Of a stretch of 64,000 nt of DNA, positions 16,702 to 25,123 are shown piece by piece. Within the stretch, counting starts at the first letter, position 1, and the number at the start of each line of letters is the position of its first letter. The DNA comes from Streptomyces sp. BHT-5-2 (GTDB lineage: Bacteria > Actinomycetota > Actinomycetes > Streptomycetales > Streptomycetaceae). Below the pieces are notes generated by a model. That model did not search any database, was not told the DNA's origin, and saw nothing but the letters and a program-made list of their open reading frames with translations. The stretch covers positions 5,456,001 to 5,520,000 of the forward strand of contig NZ_CP081496.1 in NCBI RefSeq assembly GCF_019774615.1. The letters run 5' to 3'. Both the position numbers and the translations under genes were made by a program.

Positions 16702-17348
16702 ATGCCCAGGACATCCGGCCCCGAGACCCGGGAGAAGCTGATCCGCGCCGCGAGGAGATCTTCGCGGCGCACGGCGTGGACGGTGCCCAGCTGCGCGACA
16801 TCGTGGCGCTGGCCGGTCAGAGCAACCCGTCCGCGGTGCAGTACCACTTCGGCTCGCGGGCCGGTCTGCTGGACGCCGTGATGGCCGGCCGGCTGGCGCG
16901 TACGGAGGCGGCGCTGGCGCCGGTGCTGACCGCGGCGGAGGCCGGCGGGCCGGCGCCGCGGGAGCTGATCGGGATGCTGGTCGCGGCGGAGGCCACCGAG
17001 CTGCGGTCCGAGCGCGGGCGGCGCTGCCTGCGGATCTCGGCGCAGCTCGGCCACGAGAGCGGAGTGCGCGCCCGGGTCCCGCACCCGACGCTCGCCGGGA
17101 CCGCGTACTGGCGGCTGATCCGCCGGGTCGAGGAGGCGCTGGCCGCGGCCGGGCTGCCGGAGGCGGTGCGGCTGGAGCGGCTGGACCTCGCGCTGACGCT
17201 GATCGGCGCGGCGCTGGCCGACCGGGCCCGGCAGTACCTGGACGGCGTCACCCCCCTGGCGGGCGAGGAGTTGTTTCTCGCCGATCTCACCGGGACGACG
17301 ACGGCGTTCCTGCTCGCCACCGCCCCCGAACGAAAGCGTTCACCATGA
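16702..17348 (+). pseudogene. TetR-family regulator with a single-base frameshift
   Basis: From ATG 16702 the frame reads MPRTSGPETREKLIRAA and then derails. Shifting by one base at about 16750-16757 restores a normal TetR helix (EIFAAHGVDGAQLRDIVALAG, shown here only as the join) and continues open to 17348, with the HTH end AVQYHFGSRAGLLDAV. One base is therefore missing relative to the expected gene. A downstream GTG at 16776 could start a 190-residue protein, but it would lack the first helix of the DNA-binding domain. Either the gene is inactivated or the sequence has an error in a GC-rich tract. The C-terminal domain is typical of TetR ligand domains. Confidence 0.75.
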
Positions 17349-17455
17349 GCGGGTCCACCCCGGCGTTCCCCGCTGCCGACCTCAGCGGCGCCGAGCCGGC
17401 GGTGAACGGCGGCTGGACCACCGGGCCGACCGTGAAGTACGTCATGGGGCATTGA
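17345..17455 (+). CDS. 36-residue ORF coupled to the TetR gene
   Basis: ATG 17345 overlaps the TetR stop codon (ATGA), the usual sign of translational coupling. The 36-residue product (MSGSTPAFPAADL start, TVKYVMGH end) has no recognisable domain, signal or membrane segment. It may be a true small protein or the stub of a truncated gene. The Nudix gene starts 72 bases later. Confidence 0.35.
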   Translation: MSGSTPAFPAADLSGAEPAVNGGWTTGPTVKYVMGH

Positions 17456-17527
17456 GGCGGCACCCGGTGGCGGCACCCCGGGCGGGTGCGGAACCGGGGG
17501 CGCCGCCGCGGGTGGTTCGATGGCTCC

Positions 17528-18079
17528 ATGACCGATCAGCGACCAGTCAGCGAGCGGGAGCCGCTCAACGCGGACGAGATCCTCGACGTCGTCGACGAGC
17601 ACGACCGGGTCGTGGGGCAGGCGCCGCGGGCGGTGACCTACGCCCGCCGGCTGCGCACCCGGTGTGCGTTCGTCCTGGTCCGGGACGCCGAGGACCGGAT
17701 CTTCGTGCACCGCCGCACGCCCCGGAAGCTGGTGTTCCCCTCGCACTACGACATGTTCGTGGGCGGGGTGGTCGGCACCGGCGAGAGTTACGACGAGGCG
17801 GCGGTGCGGGAGGCCGAGGAGGAGCTGGGGGTGTCCGGGCTGGCCCGCCCGGAGCCGCTGTTCCGGTTCCTGTACGAGACGCCCGAGCACACCTGGTGGT
17901 CGGCGGTCTACGAGGTGCGCTGCACGCTTCCGGTGGCGCCTCAGGAGGCGGAGATCGACTGGCATGCCTTCCTGCCCGAGGAGGAGCTGGCCCGGCGGCT
18001 GGAGGAGTGGCCGTGGACGCCGGACGGGCTGGCCGCGTACCGGGAGCTGACGGCCCGTCGGGCGGCCGGGGAGATCTGA
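17528..18079 (+). CDS. Nudix hydrolase
   Basis: This 183-residue protein has a complete Nudix box from Gly80 to Val102 (GX5EX7REUXEEXGU, with Glu86, Arg94-Glu95 and Glu97-99). The N-terminal half (VVDEHDRVVGQAPRAVTY) and overall length resemble the YfcD/isopentenyl-diphosphate-isomerase-like branch, whose members hydrolyse nucleoside or other diphosphates. It is a cytosolic, Mg-dependent enzyme. ATG 17528 gives the normal N-terminus. Substrate cannot be named. Confidence 0.9.
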   Translation: MTDQRPVSEREPLNADEILDVVDEHDRVVGQAPRAVTYARRLRTRCAFVLVRDAEDRIFVHRRTPRKLVFPSHYDMFVGGVVGTGESYDEAAVREAEEELGVSGLARPEPLFRFLYETPEHTWWSAVYEVRCTLPVAPQEAEIDWHAFLPEEELARRLEEWPWTPDGLAAYRELTARRAAGEI

Positions 18080-18182
18080 TCGGCGGGGGCCGGGAGGTAC
18101 CGTTACCGGGTCCGTGCGGCGCCGGTCCGGCCGCCGGCCCCCGGTGTCCGCGCGGACCGATCGAGACCAGCATGGAGCGGCC

Positions 18183-19139
18183 ATGACGGACCATCGACGG
18201 ACCCCCACGGACGCGGGCACGGGCGCCGGCGCGGTGCCCGAGCCCTACCTCACCGAACTCGCCCCGGGCGTCCACGCGTTCGTCCAGCCGGACGGCGGCT
18301 GGTGCCTGAACAACGCGGGCTTCGTCACCGACGGCACCGCCACCCTGGTCGTGGACACCGCCGCCACCGAGCGGCGGGCGCGGCTGCTGCGCCGCCGGAT
18401 CGCGGAGACCGGCGCGCCCGCGCCCCGTACGGTCGTCAACACCCACCACCACGGCGACCACACCTACGGCAACGGCGTGTTCGCGCCCGAGGCGACGATC
18501 ATCGGGCACGCGGCCTGCCGGCGGGAGGTGCTGGCCGCCGGGTACCAACTGCACGCGGTGTGGCCCGAGGTGACGTACGGCGACATCCGGCTCACCCCGC
18601 CGGAGGTCACGTTCGAGGACCGGATGACCGTGCACGTCGGGGAGTTCGAGGTGCGGCTGATCCATCCGGGGCCGGCGCACACGCCCGGTGACACGATCGT
18701 CTGGCTGCCGCGGCAGCGGGTGGTCTTCACCGGTGACCTGGTCTTCCACGGGGGCACGCCGTTCGTCCTGATGGGGTCGTTGAGCGGGTCGCTGCGGGCG
18801 ATCGAGCTGCTGCGGTCGCTGGGCGCGGAGACGGTGGTGCCCGGGCACGGCCCGGTGGCCGGGCCGGAGGTCTACGACGAGGTCGAGCGGTATCTGCGGT
18901 TCGTCGGGGAGCTGGCGCGGGAGGGGCGGGCGGCCGGGCGGACGCCGCTGGAGGTGGCCCGGGAGGCGGAGCCGGGCGCGTTCGCCGGGCTGGCGGAGCG
19001 CGAGCGGCTGGTGGCCAACCTGCTGCGGGCGTACGCGGAGCTGGACGGCGCGGCCCCGGGGGCGCCGCTGGACGTGGCGGCGGGGTTCCTGGCGATGGCC
19101 GAGATGAACGGCGGAGTGCTGCCGGCCTGCCACGCCTGA
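18183..19139 (+). CDS. Metallo-beta-lactamase-fold hydrolase
   Basis: The 318-residue enzyme shows the binuclear zinc signature THHHGDH (His88, His90, Asp92, His93), a later HPGPAHTPGD histidine, FTGDLVF aspartate and VPGHGP histidine. The C-terminal helical part (about 225-318) is typical of glyoxalase-II-like or SoxH-like members. It lacks a signal peptide, so it acts in the cytosol, probably on a thioester or lactone. Its ATG follows GGAG at 18174. It lies 180 bp before an acyl-CoA catabolic operon but outside its operator, so linkage to that pathway is only suggested. Confidence 0.85.
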   Translation: MTDHRRTPTDAGTGAGAVPEPYLTELAPGVHAFVQPDGGWCLNNAGFVTDGTATLVVDTAATERRARLLRRRIAETGAPAPRTVVNTHHHGDHTYGNGVFAPEATIIGHAACRREVLAAGYQLHAVWPEVTYGDIRLTPPEVTFEDRMTVHVGEFEVRLIHPGPAHTPGDTIVWLPRQRVVFTGDLVFHGGTPFVLMGSLSGSLRAIELLRSLGAETVVPGHGPVAGPEVYDEVERYLRFVGELAREGRAAGRTPLEVAREAEPGAFAGLAERERLVANLLRAYAELDGAAPGAPLDVAAGFLAMAEMNGGVLPACHA

Positions 19140-19235
19140 GCGGGCGGTGGGGCATGCCGGGCCGGTGGGCGCCGGGCCGCCCCGTGGCGGAAACACGTCG
19201 GGTGACCGACGCCCCACGGCGGGGCACTGGACTCC

Positions 19236-19253
19236 ATACCGACTAGTCGGCAT
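19236..19253. promoter_or_regulatory. TetR-type operator upstream of the acyl-CoA operon
   Basis: ATACCGACTAGTCGGCAT contains the perfect palindrome CCGACTAGTCGG. The inner 14 bases (19238-19251) fit ACYRACYRGTYRGT at 13 of 14 positions. A second site at 24992-25005 fits at 14 of 14. It lies 66 bp before the kinase-like gene. Confidence 0.7.
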
Positions 19254-19318
19254 GATCAGGCGGGACGGGCCCGCAGGCCCTGCACCGCCCAACCGTCACT
19301 CCGTACGGAGGAAGCACG

Positions 19319-20368
19319 ATGAGCAACGGCACCCCGCCCCCGCCGGCCGCCGGAAAGGCGCCACCCGGCCTCGATCCGGAGCGCCTGCGGAAGCATCTGG
19401 ACCGGGAGCGGCCGGGCCTGGTCTCCGGGCCGCTGCGTGCGCAACTGATCGAGGGCGGCCGGTCCAACCTCACCTACCGGGTCACCGACGGCGCCGGCTC
19501 CTGGGTCGTCCGCCGGCCGCCGCTCGGCCACGTGCTGGCCACCGCGCACGACATGCGCCGCGAGCACCGGGTGATCAGCGCGCTGCACGACACCGCGGTG
19601 CCGGTACCGGAGACGCTGCTGCTGTGCGAGGACGAGACGGTCCTCGGCGCGCCGTTCTACGTGATGGAGCTGGTGGCGGGTACCCCGTACCGGACCGCGG
19701 ACCAGCTGGCCCCGCTCGGCCCGGAGCGGACCCGCGCGGTGGTGCTGTCGCTGGTCGACACGCTGGTGGAGCTGCACGCGGTGGATCCGGTGGCGGCCGG
19801 ACTGGCCGACTTCGGGCGGCCGGACGGCTTCCTGGAGCGCCAACTCCGGCGCTGGGGAAAGCAGTTGGCGGCCTCCAAGAACCGCGACCTGCCCGGCATC
19901 GACGCGCTCCACGAGGCACTGGGCCGGGCGCTGCCCCCCTCCCCCGCGCCGGCCGTGGTGCACGGCGACTACCGGCTGGACAACGTCCTCGTCGGTGCCG
20001 ACGACACCATCACCGCCGTGCTGGACTGGGAGATGTCCACGCTCGGCGACCCGCTGACCGACCTGGGGCTGCTGGTGATGTACTGCACCGACCTAGGGCT
20101 GCCGAAGTCGCCGGTGAGCACCACCAGCGGCGCGCCGGGGCACCCCGCCCCGGAGGAGCTGATCGCGCGCTACGCCGAACGCTCCGGACGGGACACCTCG
20201 CGGATCGCCTGGTACACCGCGTTCGCGTGGTTCAAACTCGCGGTGATCCTCGAAGGCATCCACTACCGCTTCACGCTCGGCCAGACGGTCGGCGCGGGCT
20301 TCGACCGGATCGGCGAGCTGGTGCCCGTCTTCATCGACCGCGGACTGACCACTCTCAAGGAAGGCTGA
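19319..20368 (+). CDS. APH-like phosphotransferase linked to acyl-CoA dehydrogenase
   Basis: The 349-residue protein has the aminoglycoside/choline kinase fold: a glycine-rich N-lobe (EGGRSNLTYRV), VVRRPP, catalytic HGDYRLDN (His215-Asn222, Asp217) and the Mg-binding DWE (Asp236). This subgroup is regularly found next to acyl-CoA dehydrogenases and corresponds to the kinase part of human ACAD10/11, which phosphorylates 4-hydroxyacyl-CoAs in published work. Here the dehydrogenase follows after only 7 bases, supporting that role. GGAGGA precedes the ATG. Expression is probably controlled through the operator at 19236-19253. Confidence 0.85.
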   Translation: MSNGTPPPPAAGKAPPGLDPERLRKHLDRERPGLVSGPLRAQLIEGGRSNLTYRVTDGAGSWVVRRPPLGHVLATAHDMRREHRVISALHDTAVPVPETLLLCEDETVLGAPFYVMELVAGTPYRTADQLAPLGPERTRAVVLSLVDTLVELHAVDPVAAGLADFGRPDGFLERQLRRWGKQLAASKNRDLPGIDALHEALGRALPPSPAPAVVHGDYRLDNVLVGADDTITAVLDWEMSTLGDPLTDLGLLVMYCTDLGLPKSPVSTTSGAPGHPAPEELIARYAERSGRDTSRIAWYTAFAWFKLAVILEGIHYRFTLGQTVGAGFDRIGELVPVFIDRGLTTLKEG

Positions 20369-20375
20369 GGCACCG

Positions 20376-21602
20376 ATGGACTTCGCATTCGACGCCCGTA
20401 CCGAGGAACTGCGGGCGAAGCTGGAGTCGTTCATGGCCGAGCACGTGTACCCGGCCGAGCCGGTCGCGGAGGAGCAGCGGGCCGCGCTGGCCTCGCCGTG
20501 GGACACCCCGGCGGTCGTCGAGGAGCTCAAGGCCGAGGCCCGTCGGCAGGGCCTGTGGAACCTGTTCTTGCCGGACGAGGAGTACGGCGCGGGGCTGACC
20601 AACCTCCAGTACGCGCCGCTGGCCGAGATCACCGGCCGCAGCCCGCAGTTGGCGCCCACCGCACTGAACTGCGCGGCGCCGGACACCGGCAACATGGAAG
20701 TGCTCGCGCAGTTCGGCGACGACGAGCAGAAGAAGCGGTGGCTGGAGCCGCTGCTGGCGGGCGAGATCCGGTCGGCGTTCGCGATGACCGAGCCGGAGGT
20801 GGCCTCGTCGGACGCCACCAACATCGAGACCCGGATCGAGCGGGACGGTGACTACTACGTCATCAACGGCCGCAAGTGGTACATCTCCGGGGCGATGAAC
20901 CCGCTGTGCCGGATCTTCATCGTGATGGGCAAGACGGCGACCGCCGAGGGCCCCGACGGCGCGGACGTCCGCCGCCAGCAGTCGATGGTGCTGGTGCCGC
21001 GCGACACCCCCGGCCTGACGGTGAAGCGCGCGATGCAGGTCTACGGCTACGAGGACCACTCCCACGGTGGGCACGCCGAGGTCGTCTTCGACAACGTCCG
21101 GGTTCCGGTGGGCAACCTCATCGGCGAGGAGGGCGGCGGCTTCGGCATCGCGCAGGCCCGGCTGGGGCCCGGCCGGATCCACCACTGCATGCGGCTGATC
21201 GGGATGGCCGAGCGGGCGATCGAGCTGATGTGCCGGCGGGCGGTGAGCCGTACCGCCTTCGGGAAGCCGCTGGCCCAACAGGGCGTCGTCCAGGAGTGGA
21301 TCGCGGACGCCCGGGTGGCGGTGGAGCAGCTGCGGCTGCTGGTGCTGAAGACCGCCTGGCTGATGGACACCGTCGGCAACAAGGGCGCGCACACCGAGAT
21401 CCAGGCCATCAAGATCGCCACACCGCGCACGGTCGTGGACATCCTCGACAAGGCGGTCCAGCTGCACGGCGCGGCCGGGGTGAGCCAGGACTTCCCGCTG
21501 GCCGAGCTGTGGGCCGCCGCCCGTACGCTCCGACTGGCGGACGGCCCCGACGAGGTCCACCAGCGGTCGCTGGCACGGCGGGAAATCAAGCGGTACCAGT
21601 AG
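20376..21602 (+). CDS. Acyl-CoA dehydrogenase (ACAD10/11-like)
   Basis: The 408-residue flavoenzyme has the three-part acyl-CoA dehydrogenase fold: an N-terminal helical domain, the FAD/substrate motif AMTEPEVASSD, a beta domain, and a C-terminal helical domain ending DGPDEVHQ, where medium-chain enzymes carry the catalytic glutamate region. It oxidises acyl-CoA to enoyl-CoA, or in this subgroup eliminates phosphate from 4-phosphoacyl-CoA. It is co-transcribed with the kinase-like gene (7-bp gap), matching the fused layout of ACAD10/11. A strong terminator follows. Confidence 0.9.
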   Translation: MDFAFDARTEELRAKLESFMAEHVYPAEPVAEEQRAALASPWDTPAVVEELKAEARRQGLWNLFLPDEEYGAGLTNLQYAPLAEITGRSPQLAPTALNCAAPDTGNMEVLAQFGDDEQKKRWLEPLLAGEIRSAFAMTEPEVASSDATNIETRIERDGDYYVINGRKWYISGAMNPLCRIFIVMGKTATAEGPDGADVRRQQSMVLVPRDTPGLTVKRAMQVYGYEDHSHGGHAEVVFDNVRVPVGNLIGEEGGGFGIAQARLGPGRIHHCMRLIGMAERAIELMCRRAVSRTAFGKPLAQQGVVQEWIADARVAVEQLRLLVLKTAWLMDTVGNKGAHTEIQAIKIATPRTVVDILDKAVQLHGAAGVSQDFPLAELWAAARTLRLADGPDEVHQRSLARREIKRYQ

Positions 21603-21617
21603 GCGGGCGGTGCCCGT

Positions 21618-21655
21618 GGGGTCGTGGGGGCGTAGGGGACACGCCCCACGACCCC
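21618..21655 (+). terminator. Terminator after the acyl-CoA dehydrogenase gene
   Basis: 21618-21633 pairs with 21641-21655: 15 pairs with one bulged G, loop AGGGGAC. It is 15 bases past the stop codon. Confidence 0.8.
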
Positions 21656-21777
21656 GTAGCCCCGAAGCCCCAGAGTCATGGAACGAGGTAGCGCTTCCGG
21701 CGCTCGGGGAGTCGAGGTGCCCGCGCGTAGGCTCACGGACGCGGACACGGCGACGCGGCGCAGTGAACACCGGCGCG

Positions 21778-22389
21778 TTACGGCCGCAACGCACGTAGCA
21801 GCAGGTCGGCCAGGTGGTCGGCGACCTGTTGTGGGGTGAGGGGGCCGTTCTCGCGGTACCAGGTGCCCAGGTGGTGCACCGAGCCGAAGTGGTAGTCGAC
21901 GACGAGGTCGGCGGGGACGTCGGCGGTGAACACCCCGGTGCGCTGGCCCTCCTCGATCAGCGCCCGGAACCGCTCGTGGTAGCGCCGCCGCTCGGCCCGC
22001 ACCTGCTTGTCCTTCTCCGGGCTCAGATGGTGCATCGAGCGGAAGAAGATCTTGGTGTCGTCGAGGTTCTCGATGGTGGTGACCACCACGTCGGCGGCCG
22101 CGTCCCGCAGCCGCCGCTCCACCGGCGCGTCGGCGTCCGCGAAGCGGTCCAGCCGCTCCTGCTGGAGCCGCAGCACCCGGCCGTAGACCTCGTGGAGCAG
22201 GTCCTCCTTGGAGCCGAAGTAGTGGTAGAGGGCGCCCTTGGTGACGCCCGCCGCGTCCACGATCTCCTGCACCGAGGTGCGGTCGTAGCCCTGCTCCGCG
22301 AAGAGCCTGGTGGCGGTGGCCAGCAGCCGCTGCGCGACGGGCTTCGCCGTGCCGCTCCCGTTGCCCGCGCCGTCCTTGATGCCGGCCAT
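21778..22389 (-). CDS. TetR-family regulator of the acyl-CoA cluster
   Basis: The 203-residue protein has a standard TetR HTH at about 20-66 (ATRLFAEQGYDRTSVQEI, GVTKGALYHYFGSKEDLL) and a helical ligand domain with a His-rich stretch (FFRSMHHLS). ATG 22389 is preceded by GGTGAGG; a GTG 9 bases earlier is possible. It lies between the two halves of the acyl-CoA cluster, and the matching operators at 19236-19253 and 24992-25005 are its likely targets; acyl-CoAs would be plausible ligands. Confidence 0.85.
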   Translation of the reverse strand: MAGIKDGAGNGSGTAKPVAQRLLATATRLFAEQGYDRTSVQEIVDAAGVTKGALYHYFGSKEDLLHEVYGRVLRLQQERLDRFADADAPVERRLRDAAADVVVTTIENLDDTKIFFRSMHHLSPEKDKQVRAERRRYHERFRALIEEGQRTGVFTADVPADLVVDYHFGSVHHLGTWYRENGPLTPQQVADHLADLLLRALRP

Positions 22390-22497
22390 CGCCCTCACCT
22401 GTTCCTCTGTTCCTCATGTGCGTCCGTCATGCGCACCCGGCCTGCGTCCATCATGGGCGCCTGCCCGCGTCCGGCCGGCGCGCCGGCCTGCGCTCTT

Positions 22498-24150
22498 TCA
22501 TACGCGTCGGCGCAGCTCCCGTCGAAGGATCTTGCCACTCGCGGTCTTGGGAAGCTCCGGCAGGATCTCCACCACCCGGGGATATTTGTACGCGGCCAGC
22601 CGCTCCTTGCAGTAGGCGGCCAGTTCGCCGGGGGCGGGGGACGCGCCGGGACGCAGGCTGACGTACGCCTTGACGGTCTCGCCCCGGTACGGATCGGGCA
22701 CTCCGACCACGGCCGCCTCGCGCACCGCGGGGTGGGTGTAGAGGACGTCCTCGACCTCGCGGGGCCAGACCTTGAACCCGGACGCGTTGATCATGTCCTT
22801 CTTGCGGTCGACGACGTACAGCCAGCCGTCGCGGTCCATGAACCCGATGTCGCCGGTGCGCAGTTCGCCGTCCGGGAGGGTCTCGGCGGTGGCGTCCGGG
22901 CGGCGCCAGTAGCCGGGCACGACCTGCGGGCCGCGGACCGCGATCTCGCCCTGCTCGCCGAACGGCAGGTCCCGGCCGGCCTCGTCGATGATCCGCACCA
23001 CGGTGTCCGGGCCGGGGACGCCGACCGCGAGGGTGCCGGAGACCTTGTCGACCGGCGCCTCCCTGCCGGGCGGGACGGTGGCGCAGGGCGCGGTGCACTC
23101 GGTCAGGCCGTAGCCGTTGTGGAGGTGCGGGCCGAAGGCGGTGCGGAACTTCTCGACCAGGGCCGGCGGCAGCGGTGCGCCGCCGGAGCTCACGGTCCGG
23201 AAGGAGGTGAAGTGCCCGGGGGTGGCCGACGGATGGGCCATCAGCGCCATGTAGGCGGTGGACGGGCCGACGGTGAAGGCCGGGCGGTGCTCCAGGAAGG
23301 CGTCCAGGACGGCGCCGGCCTCGAAGCGGTGGGCCAGCGCCAGGGTGCCGGTGTTGGCGAGGCAGGCGGCCAGTTCGCAGACCATGCCGGTGATGTGGAA
23401 GAGCGGGGCGAGCGCGAAGTAGGTGGCGCCCTCGGGGAGTTCGAGGCCGGTGCGCATCCGTTCGGCGTTGTAGCTGATGTTGCCGTGGGTGTTGGTGGCG
23501 CCCTTGGGAGTGCCGCTGGTGCCGGAGGTGTAGCTGATGAGCGCGATGTCGTCGGCGGCCGGTTCGGGGGCGGCGGGGGCGGCGCCGCCCGTCCGGGCCG
23601 CGGTGAGCAGGTCGTCGGCGCCGTCCTGGGGACCGGCCGGTTCGCCGCGCAGGACGCGGGGGTCGTCGCGGGTCTGGAGTCCGCGTTCGTCGGCGGTGAG
23701 CGCGATGCGGACGGAGGGCGACTCGGCGGCGGTGGCGCGCAGGAAGCCGGCCCAGGTGCGGTCCGCGCAGAGGACGGCGGCGACCTCGGCGTCGTCGAGG
23801 ATGTGCCGGGTCTCCGCCGCCTTGTACATGGGGTTGACGGGGACGACCACGCCGCCGGCCTTCCAGACGGCGAGCGCCGCGAGCACGAAGTGCGGGGTGT
23901 TCTGGAGCATCACCACGGCGCGGTCGCCGGGCCGGAAGCCGCGGGCGGCGAGGTGGCCGGCGAGGCCGTCGGAGAGCGTGTCGGTCTCGGCGTAGGAGAC
24001 CCGGCCGTCGAAGTAGGCGAGCGCGGTGCGGTCGGGGGCGCGGCGGGCCGCGGCGCGGAAGGCGTGCAGCGGGGAGGGCGGCGGCTGGACGGGGGCGCGC
24101 TGGGCCTCGGTGAGCAGGGCCAGCCACGGCTTGTCCTGGTAGGAGGTCAC
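22498..24150 (-). CDS. Acyl-CoA synthetase (AMP-forming ligase)
   Basis: This 550-residue enzyme of the adenylate-forming family has the P-loop YTSGTSGTPKGA, the GYGLTE motif, TGDIGFMDRDGWLYVVDRKKD hinge region (cited in parts: TGD, then DRKKD), and the C-terminal catalytic lysine in PKTASGKILRREL. It activates a carboxylic or fatty acid to acyl-CoA, feeding the dehydrogenase of the same cluster. The GTG start at 24150 overlaps the SDR stop by 4 bases (GTGA), so the two are translationally coupled. A longer open frame reaching 25104 overlaps the SDR and is not real. Confidence 0.9.
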   Translation of the reverse strand: MTSYQDKPWLALLTEAQRAPVQPPPSPLHAFRAAARRAPDRTALAYFDGRVSYAETDTLSDGLAGHLAARGFRPGDRAVVMLQNTPHFVLAALAVWKAGGVVVPVNPMYKAAETRHILDDAEVAAVLCADRTWAGFLRATAAESPSVRIALTADERGLQTRDDPRVLRGEPAGPQDGADDLLTAARTGGAAPAAPEPAADDIALISYTSGTSGTPKGATNTHGNISYNAERMRTGLELPEGATYFALAPLFHITGMVCELAACLANTGTLALAHRFEAGAVLDAFLEHRPAFTVGPSTAYMALMAHPSATPGHFTSFRTVSSGGAPLPPALVEKFRTAFGPHLHNGYGLTECTAPCATVPPGREAPVDKVSGTLAVGVPGPDTVVRIIDEAGRDLPFGEQGEIAVRGPQVVPGYWRRPDATAETLPDGELRTGDIGFMDRDGWLYVVDRKKDMINASGFKVWPREVEDVLYTHPAVREAAVVGVPDPYRGETVKAYVSLRPGASPAPGELAAYCKERLAAYKYPRVVEILPELPKTASGKILRRELRRRV

Positions 24151-24920
24151 CGGGCCTCCCCCGCTCGCTCCTCCAGCCTCCGCTGGAGGTGGTTCATGCC
24201 GGTCAGCCAGCGGTCCGGGTCGGTGGCGCGGGCGGTGTAGTAGTCGGCCACCTCCGGGTGCGGCAGGACCAGGAAGCGGCCCGCGTCCATGGCGGCGAAG
24301 AGCGCGTCGGCGACCGCGTCCGGCTCGATGGCGGTCGGGGTCAGCACGAGGTCGCCGGCGGCCCCGGTGGCGGCGAGCATGTCGGTCCGTACGCCCTGCG
24401 GGCAGATGGCGTGCACGTCGATGCCGCGGTGGCGGTAGGTCAGCGACAGCCACTCGGCGAAGGCGTACGCGCCGTGCTTGGTGACGCTGTAGGGGGCCGC
24501 GGCGACCATGGTGAGCAGGCCGGCCGCGGAGACGGTGGAGACGAAGCGGCCGCTGCCGCGCGCCAGCCACTCCGGCACCAGCTCGCGCGCCGCCCGCACA
24601 TGGGCCATGACGTTGACGTCCCAGGCCAGCGCCCAGTCGTCCTCGGGTGCCTCGGGGCCGCCGCCGGTGCCGACGCCGGCGTTGGCGCAGAAGACGTCCA
24701 CGGCGCCGCCGAGTGCCTCGCGGGCCGGGCCGACGATGCCGGAGGCGTCGCCGGGGACGGCGATCGCACCGATTTCCTCCGCGGTCCTGCGGGCCTTGGC
24801 CTCGTCCAGGTCGTTGACCACGACCCGGGCGCCCTCGGCGGCGAACCGGCGGGCGAGCGCGGCGCCGATCCCCCCGCCCGCTCCGGTTACGACAACGGCC
24901 TTGTCCCGTACGGCTGCCAC
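24147..24920 (-). CDS. Short-chain dehydrogenase/reductase (SDR)
   Basis: The 257-residue protein is a classical SDR: TGAGGGIG at 12-19 binds NAD(P), NAG at 80-82, Ser131 and YSVTK with Tyr144/Lys148 form the catalytic set. It probably oxidises or reduces a hydroxy/keto acyl intermediate. GTG 24920 follows GAGGGAGA; longer starts would add a charged stretch not seen in SDRs. It is first in an operon with the acyl-CoA synthetase and lies directly downstream of the second TetR-type operator. Confidence 0.9.
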   Translation of the reverse strand: MAAVRDKAVVVTGAGGGIGAALARRFAAEGARVVVNDLDEAKARRTAEEIGAIAVPGDASGIVGPAREALGGAVDVFCANAGVGTGGGPEAPEDDWALAWDVNVMAHVRAARELVPEWLARGSGRFVSTVSAAGLLTMVAAAPYSVTKHGAYAFAEWLSLTYRHRGIDVHAICPQGVRTDMLAATGAAGDLVLTPTAIEPDAVADALFAAMDAGRFLVLPHPEVADYYTARATDPDRWLTGMNHLQRRLEERAGEAR

Positions 24921-24991
24921 GCTGTGTCTCCCTCGGTCGTCGTCCTGGCTCCGTCCGCGCACCGGTCACGCCGGCGCACCGGCAAGGGCAG

Positions 24992-25005
24992 ACTAACCAG
25001 TCGGT
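24992..25005. promoter_or_regulatory. TetR-type operator upstream of the SDR gene
   Basis: ACTAACCAGTCGGT fits ACYRACYRGTYRGT at all 14 positions and shares the half-site with 19236-19253. It lies 72 bp upstream of the SDR start, also between it and the divergent muramidase gene (start 25124). Confidence 0.7.
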
Positions 25006-25123
25006 ATGTCTCGGCGGAAGCCTCTGTTTTCCGTCACGGCCGGGCGCGTTCCGCCCCGGCCCCGACCGCGTTAGCGTGCCCACGACACACATCGGGTCGA
25101 CCACCGCTCACGGAGGTGTGCGC

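Noticed and set aside
21814..24240. 808-codon plus-strand frame
   Set aside because: Lies opposite the TetR and acyl-CoA synthetase genes and is Gly/Val-rich with no domain.
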